A stretch of DNA of 32,796 nt, from contig NZ_ARQF01000014.1 in the NCBI RefSeq assembly GCF_000384815.1, positions 1 through 32,796 of the forward strand, read 5' to 3'. The position numbers and the translations under genes are program-made. The number at the start of each line of letters is the position of its first letter. The first letter of the stretch is position 1. The notes beneath the pieces were generated by a model. It saw nothing but the letters and a program-made list of their open reading frames with translations, did no database searches and was not told the origin of the DNA. This stretch comes from Halodesulfovibrio aestuarii DSM 17919 = ATCC 29578 (GTDB lineage: Bacteria; Desulfobacterota; Desulfovibrionia; Desulfovibrionales; Desulfovibrionaceae). This document shows, piece after piece, positions 13,618 to 21,760 of this stretch.

Positions 13618-14076
13618 ATGAAAGGACAAAGACTTAGCGGCAAGAATATTACCGTTACAATTGGCGATATGAAGGTTCGCTTTTTAAAAGCCAGCCTTGA
13701 GATTTCAGATAACTCCGCGGTTGCTTCCGACGGTGGCATCCCAAATGGATGGGTTGACGGTGACGTTTCCGCAAATGGCGAGATTGAAGTTAACCTTGCC
13801 AACTTTAAACTCATTAAAGAAGCGGCCAAAAGCGCCGGTTCCTTCCGCGGATTAGAACCTTTTGACATTACTTTCTACGGTAAGACCGCCGACAAAGAAG
13901 AAGAAAAGATCGAAGCCTTTGGTTGCAAAATCAAGCTTGGCAGCATCCTTGATGCAGACAGCAAGGGCGGCGAGGCACTCTCCCGAAAACTTATCTTCGA
14001 CGTTACTTCACCGGACTTTGTCAACATTGGTGGCGTTCCATATCTCCGCGAAGATGAAACCGAGGGCATGCTGTAA
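13618..14076 (+). CDS. Tail tube protein (DUF2597 family)
   Basis: A 152-residue tube protein that stacks as hexameric rings inside the sheath. Family features: an opening KGQRLSGKNITVTIGDMKV, SLEISDNSAVASDGGIPNGWVDGDVSANGEIEV, NFKLIKEAAKSAGSFRGLEPFD, the FGCKIKLGS strand and the C-terminal VTSPDFVNIGGVPYL. These match the HP1-type replacement for P2 FII. A mostly beta composition fits the tube fold. The next gene starts at the A of the TAA stop (TAATG overlap). Confidence 0.9.
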   Translation: MKGQRLSGKNITVTIGDMKVRFLKASLEISDNSAVASDGGIPNGWVDGDVSANGEIEVNLANFKLIKEAAKSAGSFRGLEPFDITFYGKTADKEEEKIEAFGCKIKLGSILDADSKGGEALSRKLIFDVTSPDFVNIGGVPYLREDETEGML

Positions 14077-14279
14077 TGGACGTTTTTGATAGAGCCTCCG
14101 ACGTGGAACAGCTTTCTATCAAGTCTGCCATTGCTCAAGCCCAAGCAAATAGACCTACAGGGCCAAGCCTCACGCATTGCGTTGAGTGTGGCAACCCAAT
14201 CCCAGAAGCACGGCAGATGGCCGTGCCTGGGTGTAGCCTCTGCATTGAATGTCAAAAAGAACAGGAAGGCACAGCATGA
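14076..14279 (+). CDS. TraR/DksA-type zinc-finger protein
   Basis: A 67-residue protein with four cysteines in CVEC...CIEC spacing (HCVECGNPIPEAR, then VPGCSLCIECQKEQE), the C-terminal C4 finger of the TraR/DksA family. It lacks the long coiled coil of DksA and is the short phage type found in P2- and HP1-like tail operons. TraR-like proteins bind in the secondary channel of RNA polymerase and shift promoter choice, so this one may redirect host transcription late in infection. It overlaps both neighbours (TAATG before, ATGA after), showing tight translational coupling. Confidence 0.88.
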   Translation: MDVFDRASDVEQLSIKSAIAQAQANRPTGPSLTHCVECGNPIPEARQMAVPGCSLCIECQKEQEGTA

Positions 14280-14680
14280 GTAAAGAACCTCGCGGTCTCC
14301 GCAACAACAACCCGGGCAACATCCGCAAGGGTACACAGTGGAACGGCCTAGCTACAGAACAGACAGACCCGTCCTTCTGTACTTTTGTTGACCCACAGCA
14401 CGGCATACGCGCAATGGGCAAGATCCTGCTTACCTACGAGCGCAAGTACGAACTTAACACCGTAGCCGGCATTATCGACCGTTGGGCGCCTCCGGTGGAA
14501 AACGACACCAACGCATATGCCGGTCATGTAGCCGAACGCCTCGGCGTGGATCCGGATGAAGCAATCAACGTGGCCGACCATTTGGAAGAACTGGTTTCTT
14601 CTATCACACTGCACGAAAACGGCGTGAATCCATATGATCCAGAAGTGATTATGGAAGGCTGCCAGCTGGCGAGGGCGTAA
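14276..14680 (+). CDS. Muramidase-like endolysin / structural P5-type protein
   Basis: A 134-residue protein beginning MSKEPRGLRNNNPGNIRKG. The RGLRNNNPGNIR motif marks a phage family of lysozyme-like proteins, often annotated as structural protein P5 or virion-associated transglycosylase. Further family segments are FVDPQHGIRAMGKILLTYERK, the linker AGIIDRWAPP, and the NDTNAYAGHVAERLGV helix. I see no signal peptide, so export would need the neighbouring holin. ATG 14276 overlaps the preceding TGA (ATGA). With the holin-like gene directly after it, it probably cuts peptidoglycan for lysis. The catalytic residue is not certain from sequence alone. Confidence 0.8.
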   Translation: MSKEPRGLRNNNPGNIRKGTQWNGLATEQTDPSFCTFVDPQHGIRAMGKILLTYERKYELNTVAGIIDRWAPPVENDTNAYAGHVAERLGVDPDEAINVADHLEELVSSITLHENGVNPYDPEVIMEGCQLARA

Positions 14681-14681
14681 T

Positions 14682-15101
14682 ATGGTTGGTCTTGACGGCA
14701 TCCTCAATATTGGCGGCAAGCTCATCGACCGCTTGTGGCCTGACCCAGAGACAGCGGCAAAGGCAAAGCTTGAACTGGCGAAGATGAAGCAGAACGGCGA
14801 ACTGGCAGAAATGGACGCCCGGTACAAAGCCATTACTGCAGAAGCTAATAGCGGCGACAAATGGACAAGCCGAGCGCGTCCTATGTTTCTGTACGTCATG
14901 TACGGCGTTATCGGTCTGTGTGTCGTCGGTAGTATCCTCGGTATTTGGTGGCCGGCTGAAATGAAACAGGCAGCCGCTAACATGAAGTTTATGTTTGCCA
15001 GCATTCCGGAACCGCTCTGGATGCTCTTTGGCTCCGGCTACCTTGGTTACTCTGCATCCCGTTCTTACGACAAAAAGCAAAAAGCTAAAGCAGGACTTTA
15101 A
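14682..15101 (+). CDS. Holin-like membrane protein (3TM holin superfamily)
   Basis: A 139-residue protein with an N-terminal soluble helical segment (residues 1-65, starting MVGLDGILNIGGKLIDRLWPD), then the motif DKWTSRARPMFLYVMYGVIG leading into a first membrane helix (about 66-88) and a second one (IPEPLWMLFGSGYLGYSASR, about 108-126) before a basic tail KKQKAKAGL. WTSRARP followed by two hydrophobic helices is the pattern of the GTA/3TM holin superfamily. It starts one base after the muramidase-like gene. It would permeabilise the inner membrane at lysis time. Confidence 0.82.
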   Translation: MVGLDGILNIGGKLIDRLWPDPETAAKAKLELAKMKQNGELAEMDARYKAITAEANSGDKWTSRARPMFLYVMYGVIGLCVVGSILGIWWPAEMKQAAANMKFMFASIPEPLWMLFGSGYLGYSASRSYDKKQKAKAGL

Positions 15102-15104
15102 GAA

Positions 15105-15338
15105 ATGACCCTCATGGAAGCCGCAGAATTCTTTGCACGCTGTATCGCACCGTTTCTCGTCGCTTGGAACGTCTTTCTCTACAGAGCTTCAAATAAGAAT
15201 AGAGACGAGCTGTTCGCGTTGCGTCTGCACGTTGCAGAGAACTGCGCTTCCAAAGAGGACTTAGAGAAACTGTTCTCCAATTTTGAAGCACGAATCAACA
15301 AACAACTTGAGCAGCTTATTACGCTGCAAAGGAAATAA
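15105..15338 (+). CDS. Small membrane-anchored coiled-coil protein, possible spanin or lysis accessory
   Basis: A 77-residue protein with one N-terminal hydrophobic segment (about residues 6-26, including CIAPFLVAWNVFLY) and a C-terminal coiled coil (NRDELFALRLHVAENCASK and DLEKLFSNFEARINKQLEQL). Many HP1/Mu-type phages carry such a protein next to the holin. The layout, a membrane anchor plus a periplasmic or cytoplasmic coiled coil, would suit an inner-membrane spanin, but no partner lipoprotein is nested in it that I can see. Three bases separate it from the holin gene. Confidence 0.7.
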   Translation: MTLMEAAEFFARCIAPFLVAWNVFLYRASNKNRDELFALRLHVAENCASKEDLEKLFSNFEARINKQLEQLITLQRK

Positions 15339-15339
15339 T

Positions 15340-15600
15340 ATGGAACAAAAACTCAAACTCACCATTGCCGGCAAAGACTTTACCTTCAATCTCACTACTG
15401 AAGACTACAACGATTTTATTAATGCGCTGGATGGCAACAACAAAATTGAAGCAGCGCACAACTTTCTTGTCCGAGTTATCGACAAAGCCCAAAAAGACGA
15501 CTTGCTCAAGATTCTCGATTCTCCCGGTGCACCAGTGCAAATTATGACGATCATCACAAGAGAGTTTGTTCCTGATCTGAATATTCAGGTGGGAAAGTAG
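15340..15600 (+). CDS. Tail assembly chaperone (P2 gpE analogue)
   Basis: An 86-residue acidic protein (EQKLKLTIAGKDFTFNLTTE, helical YNDFINALDG, VRVIDKAQKDDLLKIL, ending IQVGK). Size, charge, position directly before the tape measure gene, and a -1 extension frame make it the first product of the tail assembly chaperone pair, which coats the tape measure while the tube is built. ATG 15340 follows AAAGGAA. Its last codons form the slippery heptamer GGGAAAG right before the TAG stop. Confidence 0.85.
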   Translation: MEQKLKLTIAGKDFTFNLTTEDYNDFINALDGNNKIEAAHNFLVRVIDKAQKDDLLKILDSPGAPVQIMTIITREFVPDLNIQVGK

Positions 15601-15788
15601 AACGGCGGGTTGCATCCATAGAAGGGCAAGCGCTGTCACAAATGATGGTCTTTTCCCATAAGTGGTTCCCCGGCCAAAAAGCTACAGAGAAGACCATGGC
15701 AGAGGCAATGTTTTTAGAAAACGACTACTGGAAGAAAATGGAAATTGCGATAGCAAACGGTTCTTCCAGGGCATTTTGCGGACGGTAG
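15591..15788 (+). CDS. -1 frameshift extension of the tail chaperone (E+E' / GT-type)
   Basis: The heptamer G GGA AAG (15591-15597) lies in the zero frame of the chaperone, one codon before its TAG stop, and fits X XXY YYZ; it is the same heptamer as in the lambda G-GT shift. Slipping back one base gives GGG AAA GTA GAA and opens a frame of 63 codons up to TAG 15786. The extension starts VERRVASIEGQALSQMMVFS and includes FLENDYWKKMEIAIANGSS, without its own ribosome binding site. The fusion would be 149 residues. It ends three bases before the tape measure start. This matches E+E' in P2 and G-GT in lambda, where a minority of ribosomes make the longer product. Confidence 0.88.
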   Translation, partial: GKVERRVASIEGQALSQMMVFSHKWFPGQKATEKTMAEAMFLENDYWKKMEIAIANGSSRAFCGR

Positions 15789-15791
15789 CAC

Positions 15792-17747
15792 ATGAATTTA
15801 GAAAAACTACTTTTCCAAGTAGACATGCTGGACAACGTGACCGGCCCTGTCGGGAAGATGCAAAAAAAGCTTGATGGCTTTGCTACCTATGCACGCAAGT
15901 CCTTTCTTCAGGTTGGCACCGGGGCCGCTGGCATGTGGGCTGCCACAGAAGGTATTACTGCCATGCTCGGCCCTGCCCGAGAAATGAACAAAGCCCTGCA
16001 GGAAGTTTCTTCGCTTGATGTGAGCGACTCCGCATTAAAGCAGCTCAACAACCAGGCGCTTAAATACTCTATTAAATATGGCGAGTCTGCAGACGCCTTT
16101 GCTTCATCCGCATACGATATTCAATCATCCATTGAAGGTCTTGACGGGAAGGAGCTGGCGGCCTTCACCAACTCTTCCAACGTACTGGCCAAAGCAACGA
16201 AAGCCGACGCTGCAACCATTACCAACTATACTGGCACCATGTTTGGCATCTTTAAAAACGAAGCCAATGCAATGGGCAAAGCCAAATGGGTAGAGCAGCT
16301 CACCGGCCAGACCGCCACCGCGGTACAGATGTTCAAGACAAACGGTATGGAAATGTCTGGCGCGTTCACTTCGCTTGGCGCGTCTGCAACTTCTGCCGGC
16401 ATTAACGCAGCTGAACAGATGGCCGTACTTGGCTCGCTGCAATCTACTATGTCCGGCAGTGAAGCCGGTACAAAGTACAAGGCGTTTCTTTCCGGCGTTG
16501 GCGGCGCACAGGACAAGCTCGGCCTCAAGTTTACAGACTCCAACGGCAAAATGCTTGGCATGATGGATATTCTTACCAAACTCAAAGGCAAGTTTGGGAA
16601 TACTCTCGATGTTGCCGAGTCCGACGCATTGAAAAAGGCATTCGGATCCGATGAAGCGGTAGGTATGATTAAACTGCTTATGGCCGACACCGATGGGCTT
16701 GGCCAATCCATTAAAAAACTCGGCAATGTTCAAGGCATGAGCAAAGCAGAACAGATGGCCTCTAAAATGGTGGATCCTTTCGACCGGCTTTCTGCCGGTG
16801 GCCGCGCCTTAACAACCGTTCTCGGTCAATCACTGCTGCCCGTAATCAATCCCCTGGTTAACATGATGGCCGACGCAACCGTCACTATGACGGAATGGGC
16901 CGACAAGTACCCTAACCTTACCCGCTGGATAGGCTACGGGGCTACTGCCATTCTCGGCTTTACCGGTATACTTGGAGCTGCTGCAGCTGCATCCGGCGTC
17001 ATGCGTATTGCCACCTTCGGGCTTGGTGTAGTGTTCGGCCCACTGAATAACGCACTTCAATGGAGTAAGGCTGTATGGGCGGCATATTCCGGATCTCAGT
17101 GGTTAGCAAATGCTGCGTTGTGGGGATTCCCTGCAACGTGGTTAGTTGCTGCGCTTGTTGGTGTTGGTGTTGCTGTCGGTGCTGTTATTTACTGGTGGGA
17201 TGATTTAACCGCTGTATTTTCTGACATACAGTGGTGGGATACTCTTTGCTCTGCTTTTGATTTCATAAAACTATTCTCTCCGATCGGATTGATTGTCACC
17301 TTCTTCGAAGATGGGTTTGACGGGGTACTTAATCTTGCCAGCAGCTGGTGGGATGCCCTTGGTTCTATCTTCGATTTTGTAAAAATGTTTACCCCTATCG
17401 GGTTGATCTTCACCTTTTTTACTGAAGGGTTTGACGGGGTGTTCACTTCCATTCTGGCTTGGTTTGACACACTCGGCTCCGGTGTTGATTGGTTCATCGA
17501 CAAACTAAACATGCTGCCCGGGGTAAACCTGTCCACCTCCTCGGAAACAACCGTTGTCAGTACCTCGCCTTCTCTTGAAGCAGGACGCCGGCTGAATGTT
17601 CCTCCCGGTGGTGCTGCTCAAAGTATCAGCAATTCCATGACCCAAAACCAGAGCAGCTCACAGAGTATCGGCAAGGTTGTTATCCAAACCGAAGGCAAAC
17701 AAGACGCGCAGAGCCTACGCGAACAACTCTTATTGGCCGGTGCTTAA
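15792..17747 (+). CDS. T: Tail tape measure protein (P2 gpT analogue)
   Basis: A 651-residue protein whose length sets the length of the tail. The N-terminus is amphipathic (LEKLLFQVDMLDNVTGPVGKMQKKL). Residues about 60-330 match the phage minor tail/TP901 core domain (ALQEVSSLDVSDSALKQL, SAYDIQSSIEGLDGKE, the long Ala/Gly/Ser-rich helical part). Then come hydrophobic segments (about 378-412 and 440-470) that may insert in the host membrane during injection. Residues about 481-570 hold three tandem 38-residue units beginning WWDTL, WWDAL and WFDTL. The C-terminus is polar. It is shorter than P2 gpT (815). The next gene starts with a TAATG overlap. Confidence 0.92.
   Translation: MNLEKLLFQVDMLDNVTGPVGKMQKKLDGFATYARKSFLQVGTGAAGMWAATEGITAMLGPAREMNKALQEVSSLDVSDSALKQLNNQALKYSIKYGESADAFASSAYDIQSSIEGLDGKELAAFTNSSNVLAKATKADAATITNYTGTMFGIFKNEANAMGKAKWVEQLTGQTATAVQMFKTNGMEMSGAFTSLGASATSAGINAAEQMAVLGSLQSTMSGSEAGTKYKAFLSGVGGAQDKLGLKFTDSNGKMLGMMDILTKLKGKFGNTLDVAESDALKKAFGSDEAVGMIKLLMADTDGLGQSIKKLGNVQGMSKAEQMASKMVDPFDRLSAGGRALTTVLGQSLLPVINPLVNMMADATVTMTEWADKYPNLTRWIGYGATAILGFTGILGAAAAASGVMRIATFGLGVVFGPLNNALQWSKAVWAAYSGSQWLANAALWGFPATWLVAALVGVGVAVGAVIYWWDDLTAVFSDIQWWDTLCSAFDFIKLFSPIGLIVTFFEDGFDGVLNLASSWWDALGSIFDFVKMFTPIGLIFTFFTEGFDGVFTSILAWFDTLGSGVDWFIDKLNMLPGVNLSTSSETTVVSTSPSLEAGRRLNVPPGGAAQSISNSMTQNQSSSQSIGKVVIQTEGKQDAQSLREQLLLAGA
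17232..17536 (+). repeat. 114-bp tandem repeat inside the tape measure gene
   Basis: Units start at 17232, 17346 and 17460 (period exactly 114 bp, 38 residues): WWDTLCSAFDFIKLFSPIGL, WWDALGSIFDFVKMFTPIGL and a shorter, diverged WFDTLGSGVDWF. Each full unit ends with a GFDGV motif. Recent duplication or loss of a unit would change tail length by a fixed step. Confidence 0.85.
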
Positions 17748-18064
17748 TGCCAAAATACACCGACCTACTTATAACAAATAACGACTTTACACTTGATGCC
17801 GGGGGCAACCCGGCGCTTGTGCATGACGTCGATTGTATTGCCCAGGACATTGAACACATGATTCGAGAAACAGGGTTACTTGTTGAGCTGATAGCCAACA
17901 GGGATGCACGAAAGAAAGCGGCCAACCTGAACAAGATCATAATGGCCGTGGAAGAAGACGAACGCATAAAGCCCGGCACCGTGTACATAGAAGAACCTTC
18001 CCTCGGCACGTTCTATTTGGTCGCGGAGACGCTCGAATTTGGTGAGCTGCAGAGGACATTGTAG
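17747..18064 (+). CDS. Baseplate/tail protein of DUF2590 type
   Basis: A 105-residue protein starting MPKYTDLLITNNDFTLDAGG, followed by VDCIAQDIEHMIRETGLLVELIANRD and IIMAVEEDERIKPGTVYIEE. It belongs to the DUF2590 group found in this place in HP1-like phages and resembles gpW/gp25-type baseplate wedge proteins in its layout: a short strand, an IAQDI helix and a charged helix. It likely forms part of the wedge between tape measure and gpJ. It overlaps the tape measure stop and ends nine bases before the J gene. Confidence 0.78.
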   Translation: MPKYTDLLITNNDFTLDAGGNPALVHDVDCIAQDIEHMIRETGLLVELIANRDARKKAANLNKIIMAVEEDERIKPGTVYIEEPSLGTFYLVAETLEFGELQRTL

Positions 18065-18073
18065 GAGATATAA

Positions 18074-19255
18074 ATGCCAGCTGAATCTGAAAAAATCTTT
18101 ACCCAGATGCTTGAAGACGCAGACATCCCTGTTACCGAACAAGCCATGAAAGACCGCTGGAATGCTCTTAATAAAGAACAAGGCGGCCTTATTCAGAATG
18201 ACAGTAAATGGAGTCCGTTCTGGCGTCTTATTACCTCTATCATCACCACGCCATGCAGTGACCTTGTTAAGCTTCTTATTAAGCATGCGCTGCCCAACAT
18301 CTTTCTAAAATACGCCACAAGTACATGGCTTGATTTGTACGCCTGGGGAGTAGATGTGGAGCGCAAAAAAAGCGTTACCGCACAAGGTGTTTTACTTGTG
18401 ACTAGAACTGTTTCTACGGGTGAGCTGCTGTTCCCTGCAGGTACTATTATCGAAACTGCGCCTATCAACGGCTATGTATACCGCGTTACGACCACTGCAG
18501 ACACAATTATCCCGGACGGAGAACTTACAGGAAAAATTCCGGTACTAGCTGAGAAAGAAGGCAACGCCTACAACCTTGGCCCGGGCTACTATTCCGTTCT
18601 GCCAACACCAATAGCCGGCGTTGCTTCAGTAAAAAATGAAGCTGACTGGCTAAGTGTTGCCGGCGCGGATCAGGAACAAGACGAGCCGCTGCGCCTTCGT
18701 TGTCGCAATCAGTTTTCCGCGGTGGGCCAGTACCACCACGACGCGGCATATAGGGCAGACATAACCGGCTTTGCCGGCATTCGTCCGGACTATCTTTTTT
18801 TTGAACATGGAGCGCCTCGAGGCCCTGGCAGTGCAAACTGTTATGTGATGATCGAAAGCGGCATACCGTCGCAATCCTTTGTAGATCAAATCAACAGCCA
18901 TGTACGCGATACAGGCAACCACGGCCACGGTGACGACATGCTTTGTTTTCCAATGCCTACGCAAGATATTGCGCTTGGCGTTACTGTTCATCCACAGCCA
19001 CACCTTACGGACGAAAAAGAAGAGGCCTTACGGGGCGGGGTAGAGAATATGATCCGGTGTGCGTTCCGTGAAAATGAAACATACACCGTGACCAAAGTAT
19101 TTCCCCAGAGCCGTTTTTCCTTCTCCAAACTTTCCGACGAGCTGCACGGAAAATTTACGGATTTAAAATCCGTTGAGTTCGACATGCAGGACATTACCAG
19201 CGCAACCACACTGCCAAAGTTAAGCGCACTTACCGTAACGCTCGGAGCTGAATAA
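18074..19255 (+). CDS. J: Baseplate wedge protein J
   Basis: A 393-residue baseplate J-type protein, a core wedge component that links the hub to the fibre attachment side. It carries the family patterns: WLDLYAWGVDVERKKSVTAQGVLL, FPAGTIIETAPINGYVYRVT, AEKEGNAYNLGPGYYSVL, then EPLRLRCRNQFSAVGQYHHDAAYRADITGFAGI and the C-terminal ALTVTLGAE. It is longer than P2 gpJ (302), as is usual for the HP1 group. Start ATG 18074 follows AGGAGA. The stop overlaps the start of the gpI gene (TAATG). Confidence 0.92.
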   Translation: MPAESEKIFTQMLEDADIPVTEQAMKDRWNALNKEQGGLIQNDSKWSPFWRLITSIITTPCSDLVKLLIKHALPNIFLKYATSTWLDLYAWGVDVERKKSVTAQGVLLVTRTVSTGELLFPAGTIIETAPINGYVYRVTTTADTIIPDGELTGKIPVLAEKEGNAYNLGPGYYSVLPTPIAGVASVKNEADWLSVAGADQEQDEPLRLRCRNQFSAVGQYHHDAAYRADITGFAGIRPDYLFFEHGAPRGPGSANCYVMIESGIPSQSFVDQINSHVRDTGNHGHGDDMLCFPMPTQDIALGVTVHPQPHLTDEKEEALRGGVENMIRCAFRENETYTVTKVFPQSRFSFSKLSDELHGKFTDLKSVEFDMQDITSATTLPKLSALTVTLGAE

Positions 19256-19836
19256 TGGCCGCGGTAAAACTTCCATTCTGGTTTTCAGAAGAACAAGTAC
19301 GCATTCTTACGCAAAGCGCGGCCAAGTGGTTCGAGCTGCTGACAAGTTGGGCCAGCTGGCCACTCCTTCAGATGAATCCGGAAACATGCGTTGAAACCGT
19401 GCTTAACCTCATAGCCTGGCAGCGCGACATTGACCGCTTTAAAGACGAACCACTGTCCTTGTTCCGGAAGCGAGTAAAATATGCATACATCAACGCCAAA
19501 GACGCGGGAAGCGTAGCCGGTTTTAAACGCATATTTATGCGGCTCGATATTGGCTATGTGGAAATTGAAGAACGCATGGACGGGATTGATTGGGACATTG
19601 TTGATATCCAGTTATCCGACTCCCAACTGGCCGAAAACCAGAAACTTTTAAAAGTGCTCATTCAGCATTACGGGCGAACATGCCGGCGGTATCGCTGGAA
19701 AATTATTACACCGGTTCCGTTCTATGTACGCGCCGGCGAATTCAACAATACATACGGGTACGATCACGCAGCAGTACCACCATGCACTATCGGTATCCGT
19801 GTTGAAGAATACTCTAACGACTTTGTAACGCTTTAA
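19255..19836 (+). CDS. I: Baseplate protein I (P2 gpI family)
   Basis: A 193-residue wedge protein that connects the tail fibre to the baseplate. Family features are the N-terminal helical part, CVETVLNLIAWQRDIDRFKDEPLSLFRKRVKYAYINAKDAGSVAG and FKRIFMRLDIGYVEIEERMDGIDWDIVDIQL, with a C-terminal strand-rich end (CTIGIRVEEYSNDFVTL). P2 gpI is 176 residues. It sits between J and the fibre gene, as in P2. Confidence 0.86.
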   Translation: MAAVKLPFWFSEEQVRILTQSAAKWFELLTSWASWPLLQMNPETCVETVLNLIAWQRDIDRFKDEPLSLFRKRVKYAYINAKDAGSVAGFKRIFMRLDIGYVEIEERMDGIDWDIVDIQLSDSQLAENQKLLKVLIQHYGRTCRRYRWKIITPVPFYVRAGEFNNTYGYDHAAVPPCTIGIRVEEYSNDFVTL

Positions 19837-19849
19837 AGCAAGAGGACAT

Positions 19850-21751
19850 ATGGCAACAGCAATTACTTACGCAGGTGAAACGCTCATAGCTCAAAAGCAA
19901 GCAGCCGGTGCACCTCTCATTATTGAAAAATTTATCTTAGCTCTGGTTCCGGAGCTGGATCCTAATGCACCGGTTAACCGTGCAGACACAAGGCCGGACA
20001 ATGTCGTGCATGAGTACACTATTCCGGCCGAGTTTAAGAGCTTCTTAAATCCTAATCAGGTTGTGTATTCCATGTTGTTGGGTTCCAACCTTGGAAACTT
20101 CACCTTTAACTGGATTGGCCTCGCTGCTGAAGACGGAACAATTGTTACCGTTACGTATCTTCCTGAAATGGAAAAACTCAAAACAGCAAACAACGTACAG
20201 GGGAACAACCTTACCCGTAACGTGCTGCTTGAGTTCTCCGGAGCACAGGACGCAACAGGCATCACTATTCCGGCTAAAACATGGCAGATTGATTTTACAG
20301 CACGCCTTGACAGTATTGACGACCGCATGCGTAAAACCTGCCGCGACATCTACGGCCGTCAATGTTTCATTAAAGACGCAGCGCTTATAAAAAACGAGTC
20401 TGATAGCTTCACCCTGCAAGCGGGGTTCGGGTACATAGAAGGGATCCGCGTTGACTTTTCCACTATGCCGGTAGCCCTTGGCAGCCTACCAAAAAAACTT
20501 TGGTTAGACGTTGCCCTGCAGCAGCAAGGAGCAGACAAGGTTCCAGCTGTACAAGTTCTTTCTGCTGCTCCGGCTGAAGACAAGGCCGACTACACGGACA
20601 GCGCCAACGACCCGCACTATTTGGTTGCAATTGCCGACATCAACGCAGCTGGCGTGGTGACGGATCTACGCAGAGTAGAACAGGTAGAAACCGACCTTGT
20701 AAAATATCTGCTTGAGAACGGCGGCAAGAAAGAAGTTACTGTCCACCTGAATGATGCCAACCCTCATGGCTTGCCACTTGAAGGCGGCGAGGAAGGGCAG
20801 GTGCTTATCAAACAGGCCGACGGGGGGATTGCATGGGGAACCGTTGCCGGTGTTCCAGTTGGTGAACTCTGCTTTTCTACAAACGGCGAAGCATTGCCCG
20901 GAACAGTTCCGGCCAACGTAAAACAAAAAGTACGCTGTACCCTTTTTCCGCAGCTTTTTGAATGGATGAAGGGCGGGACGTATCTTACAGATGAAGCAGC
21001 GTGGGACGCCGAAGCCGCAGCACAGGACGGCACATGCGGCAAGTACTGTTGGGATGGTGGGGAATACTTCATTCTGCCGTGTTTCACAAAGTACTTTGCG
21101 GCGGCTCATGGGGATAAAGCGGTTGGTGATTGGGCAGGGGATGCAATTCGGAATATTACAGGGCGCTGGGAACAGGCCGCAAGTGGACAGTCAACAGAAG
21201 GAACGTCGGCAGGCGCAATTAGAGCTCTTGGGTTGCAACGAGGTCAAGAAGCAGAAGGCTCGTCTGGTCCGTTCAACGGTTTTGATTTTGATGCTTCCCG
21301 CGAAGTCCCCACAGCCGAAGAGAACCGCCCAAAAACCGCCTACGTTCTGCCATGTATCAAAGCGTTTGATATAGCCATTAATGCCGCACAGATTGACATG
21401 CAAGCACTGGCGCAACAGGTGGCGGCTATTAATGGGAACAAGGTTGATCGTTCCGAGTGGGTGGAACTGGTGCCGGGTAAGTCATACAAACGGCCTGACG
21501 GGATTATTGAACAAATAGGGTCTATCTCATATTTGAGCACAGGTGATGCTATTCTCCCAGAACATTTATTTCCTGTGGCGTTTACATCCATCCCTCATGT
21601 TTCTCTTAGTTTGGAAATTGATCATACGATCAATTACAATGCCAGCGTCTATAAAAAAAATATTACAAAAAATGGATTCACACCTCTAATCGACCGTGGT
21701 GCAACAGAGAGCGTTAACTTAGTAATTCATTGGAAAGCAACAGGGAAGTAG
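19850..21751 (+). CDS. H: Tail fibre protein (P2 gpH type, collar-fibre N-terminus)
   Basis: A 633-residue receptor-binding fibre. Residues 1-160 are the phage tail-collar fibre domain that attaches to the baseplate (AITYAGETLIAQKQAAGAPL, FNWIGLAAEDGTIVTVTYLP, LLEFSGAQDATGITIPAKTWQIDFTARLD). A short middle part has the HLNDANPHGLP motif common in fibres (about 304-314). Then comes a tail-collar segment (VGELCFSTNGEALPGTVPAN ... YFILPCFTKYF), and a beta-rich C-terminal tip (GSISYLSTGDAILPEHLFPVAFTSIPHVSLSL ... NGFTPLIDRGATESVNLVIHWKATG) like the gp53-type C-terminal domains. The last 90 codons are richer in A/T than the rest, hinting at an exchanged receptor-binding tip. Confidence 0.9.
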   Translation: MATAITYAGETLIAQKQAAGAPLIIEKFILALVPELDPNAPVNRADTRPDNVVHEYTIPAEFKSFLNPNQVVYSMLLGSNLGNFTFNWIGLAAEDGTIVTVTYLPEMEKLKTANNVQGNNLTRNVLLEFSGAQDATGITIPAKTWQIDFTARLDSIDDRMRKTCRDIYGRQCFIKDAALIKNESDSFTLQAGFGYIEGIRVDFSTMPVALGSLPKKLWLDVALQQQGADKVPAVQVLSAAPAEDKADYTDSANDPHYLVAIADINAAGVVTDLRRVEQVETDLVKYLLENGGKKEVTVHLNDANPHGLPLEGGEEGQVLIKQADGGIAWGTVAGVPVGELCFSTNGEALPGTVPANVKQKVRCTLFPQLFEWMKGGTYLTDEAAWDAEAAAQDGTCGKYCWDGGEYFILPCFTKYFAAAHGDKAVGDWAGDAIRNITGRWEQAASGQSTEGTSAGAIRALGLQRGQEAEGSSGPFNGFDFDASREVPTAEENRPKTAYVLPCIKAFDIAINAAQIDMQALAQQVAAINGNKVDRSEWVELVPGKSYKRPDGIIEQIGSISYLSTGDAILPEHLFPVAFTSIPHVSLSLEIDHTINYNASVYKKNITKNGFTPLIDRGATESVNLVIHWKATGK

Positions 21752-21760
21752 GAGGAATGT

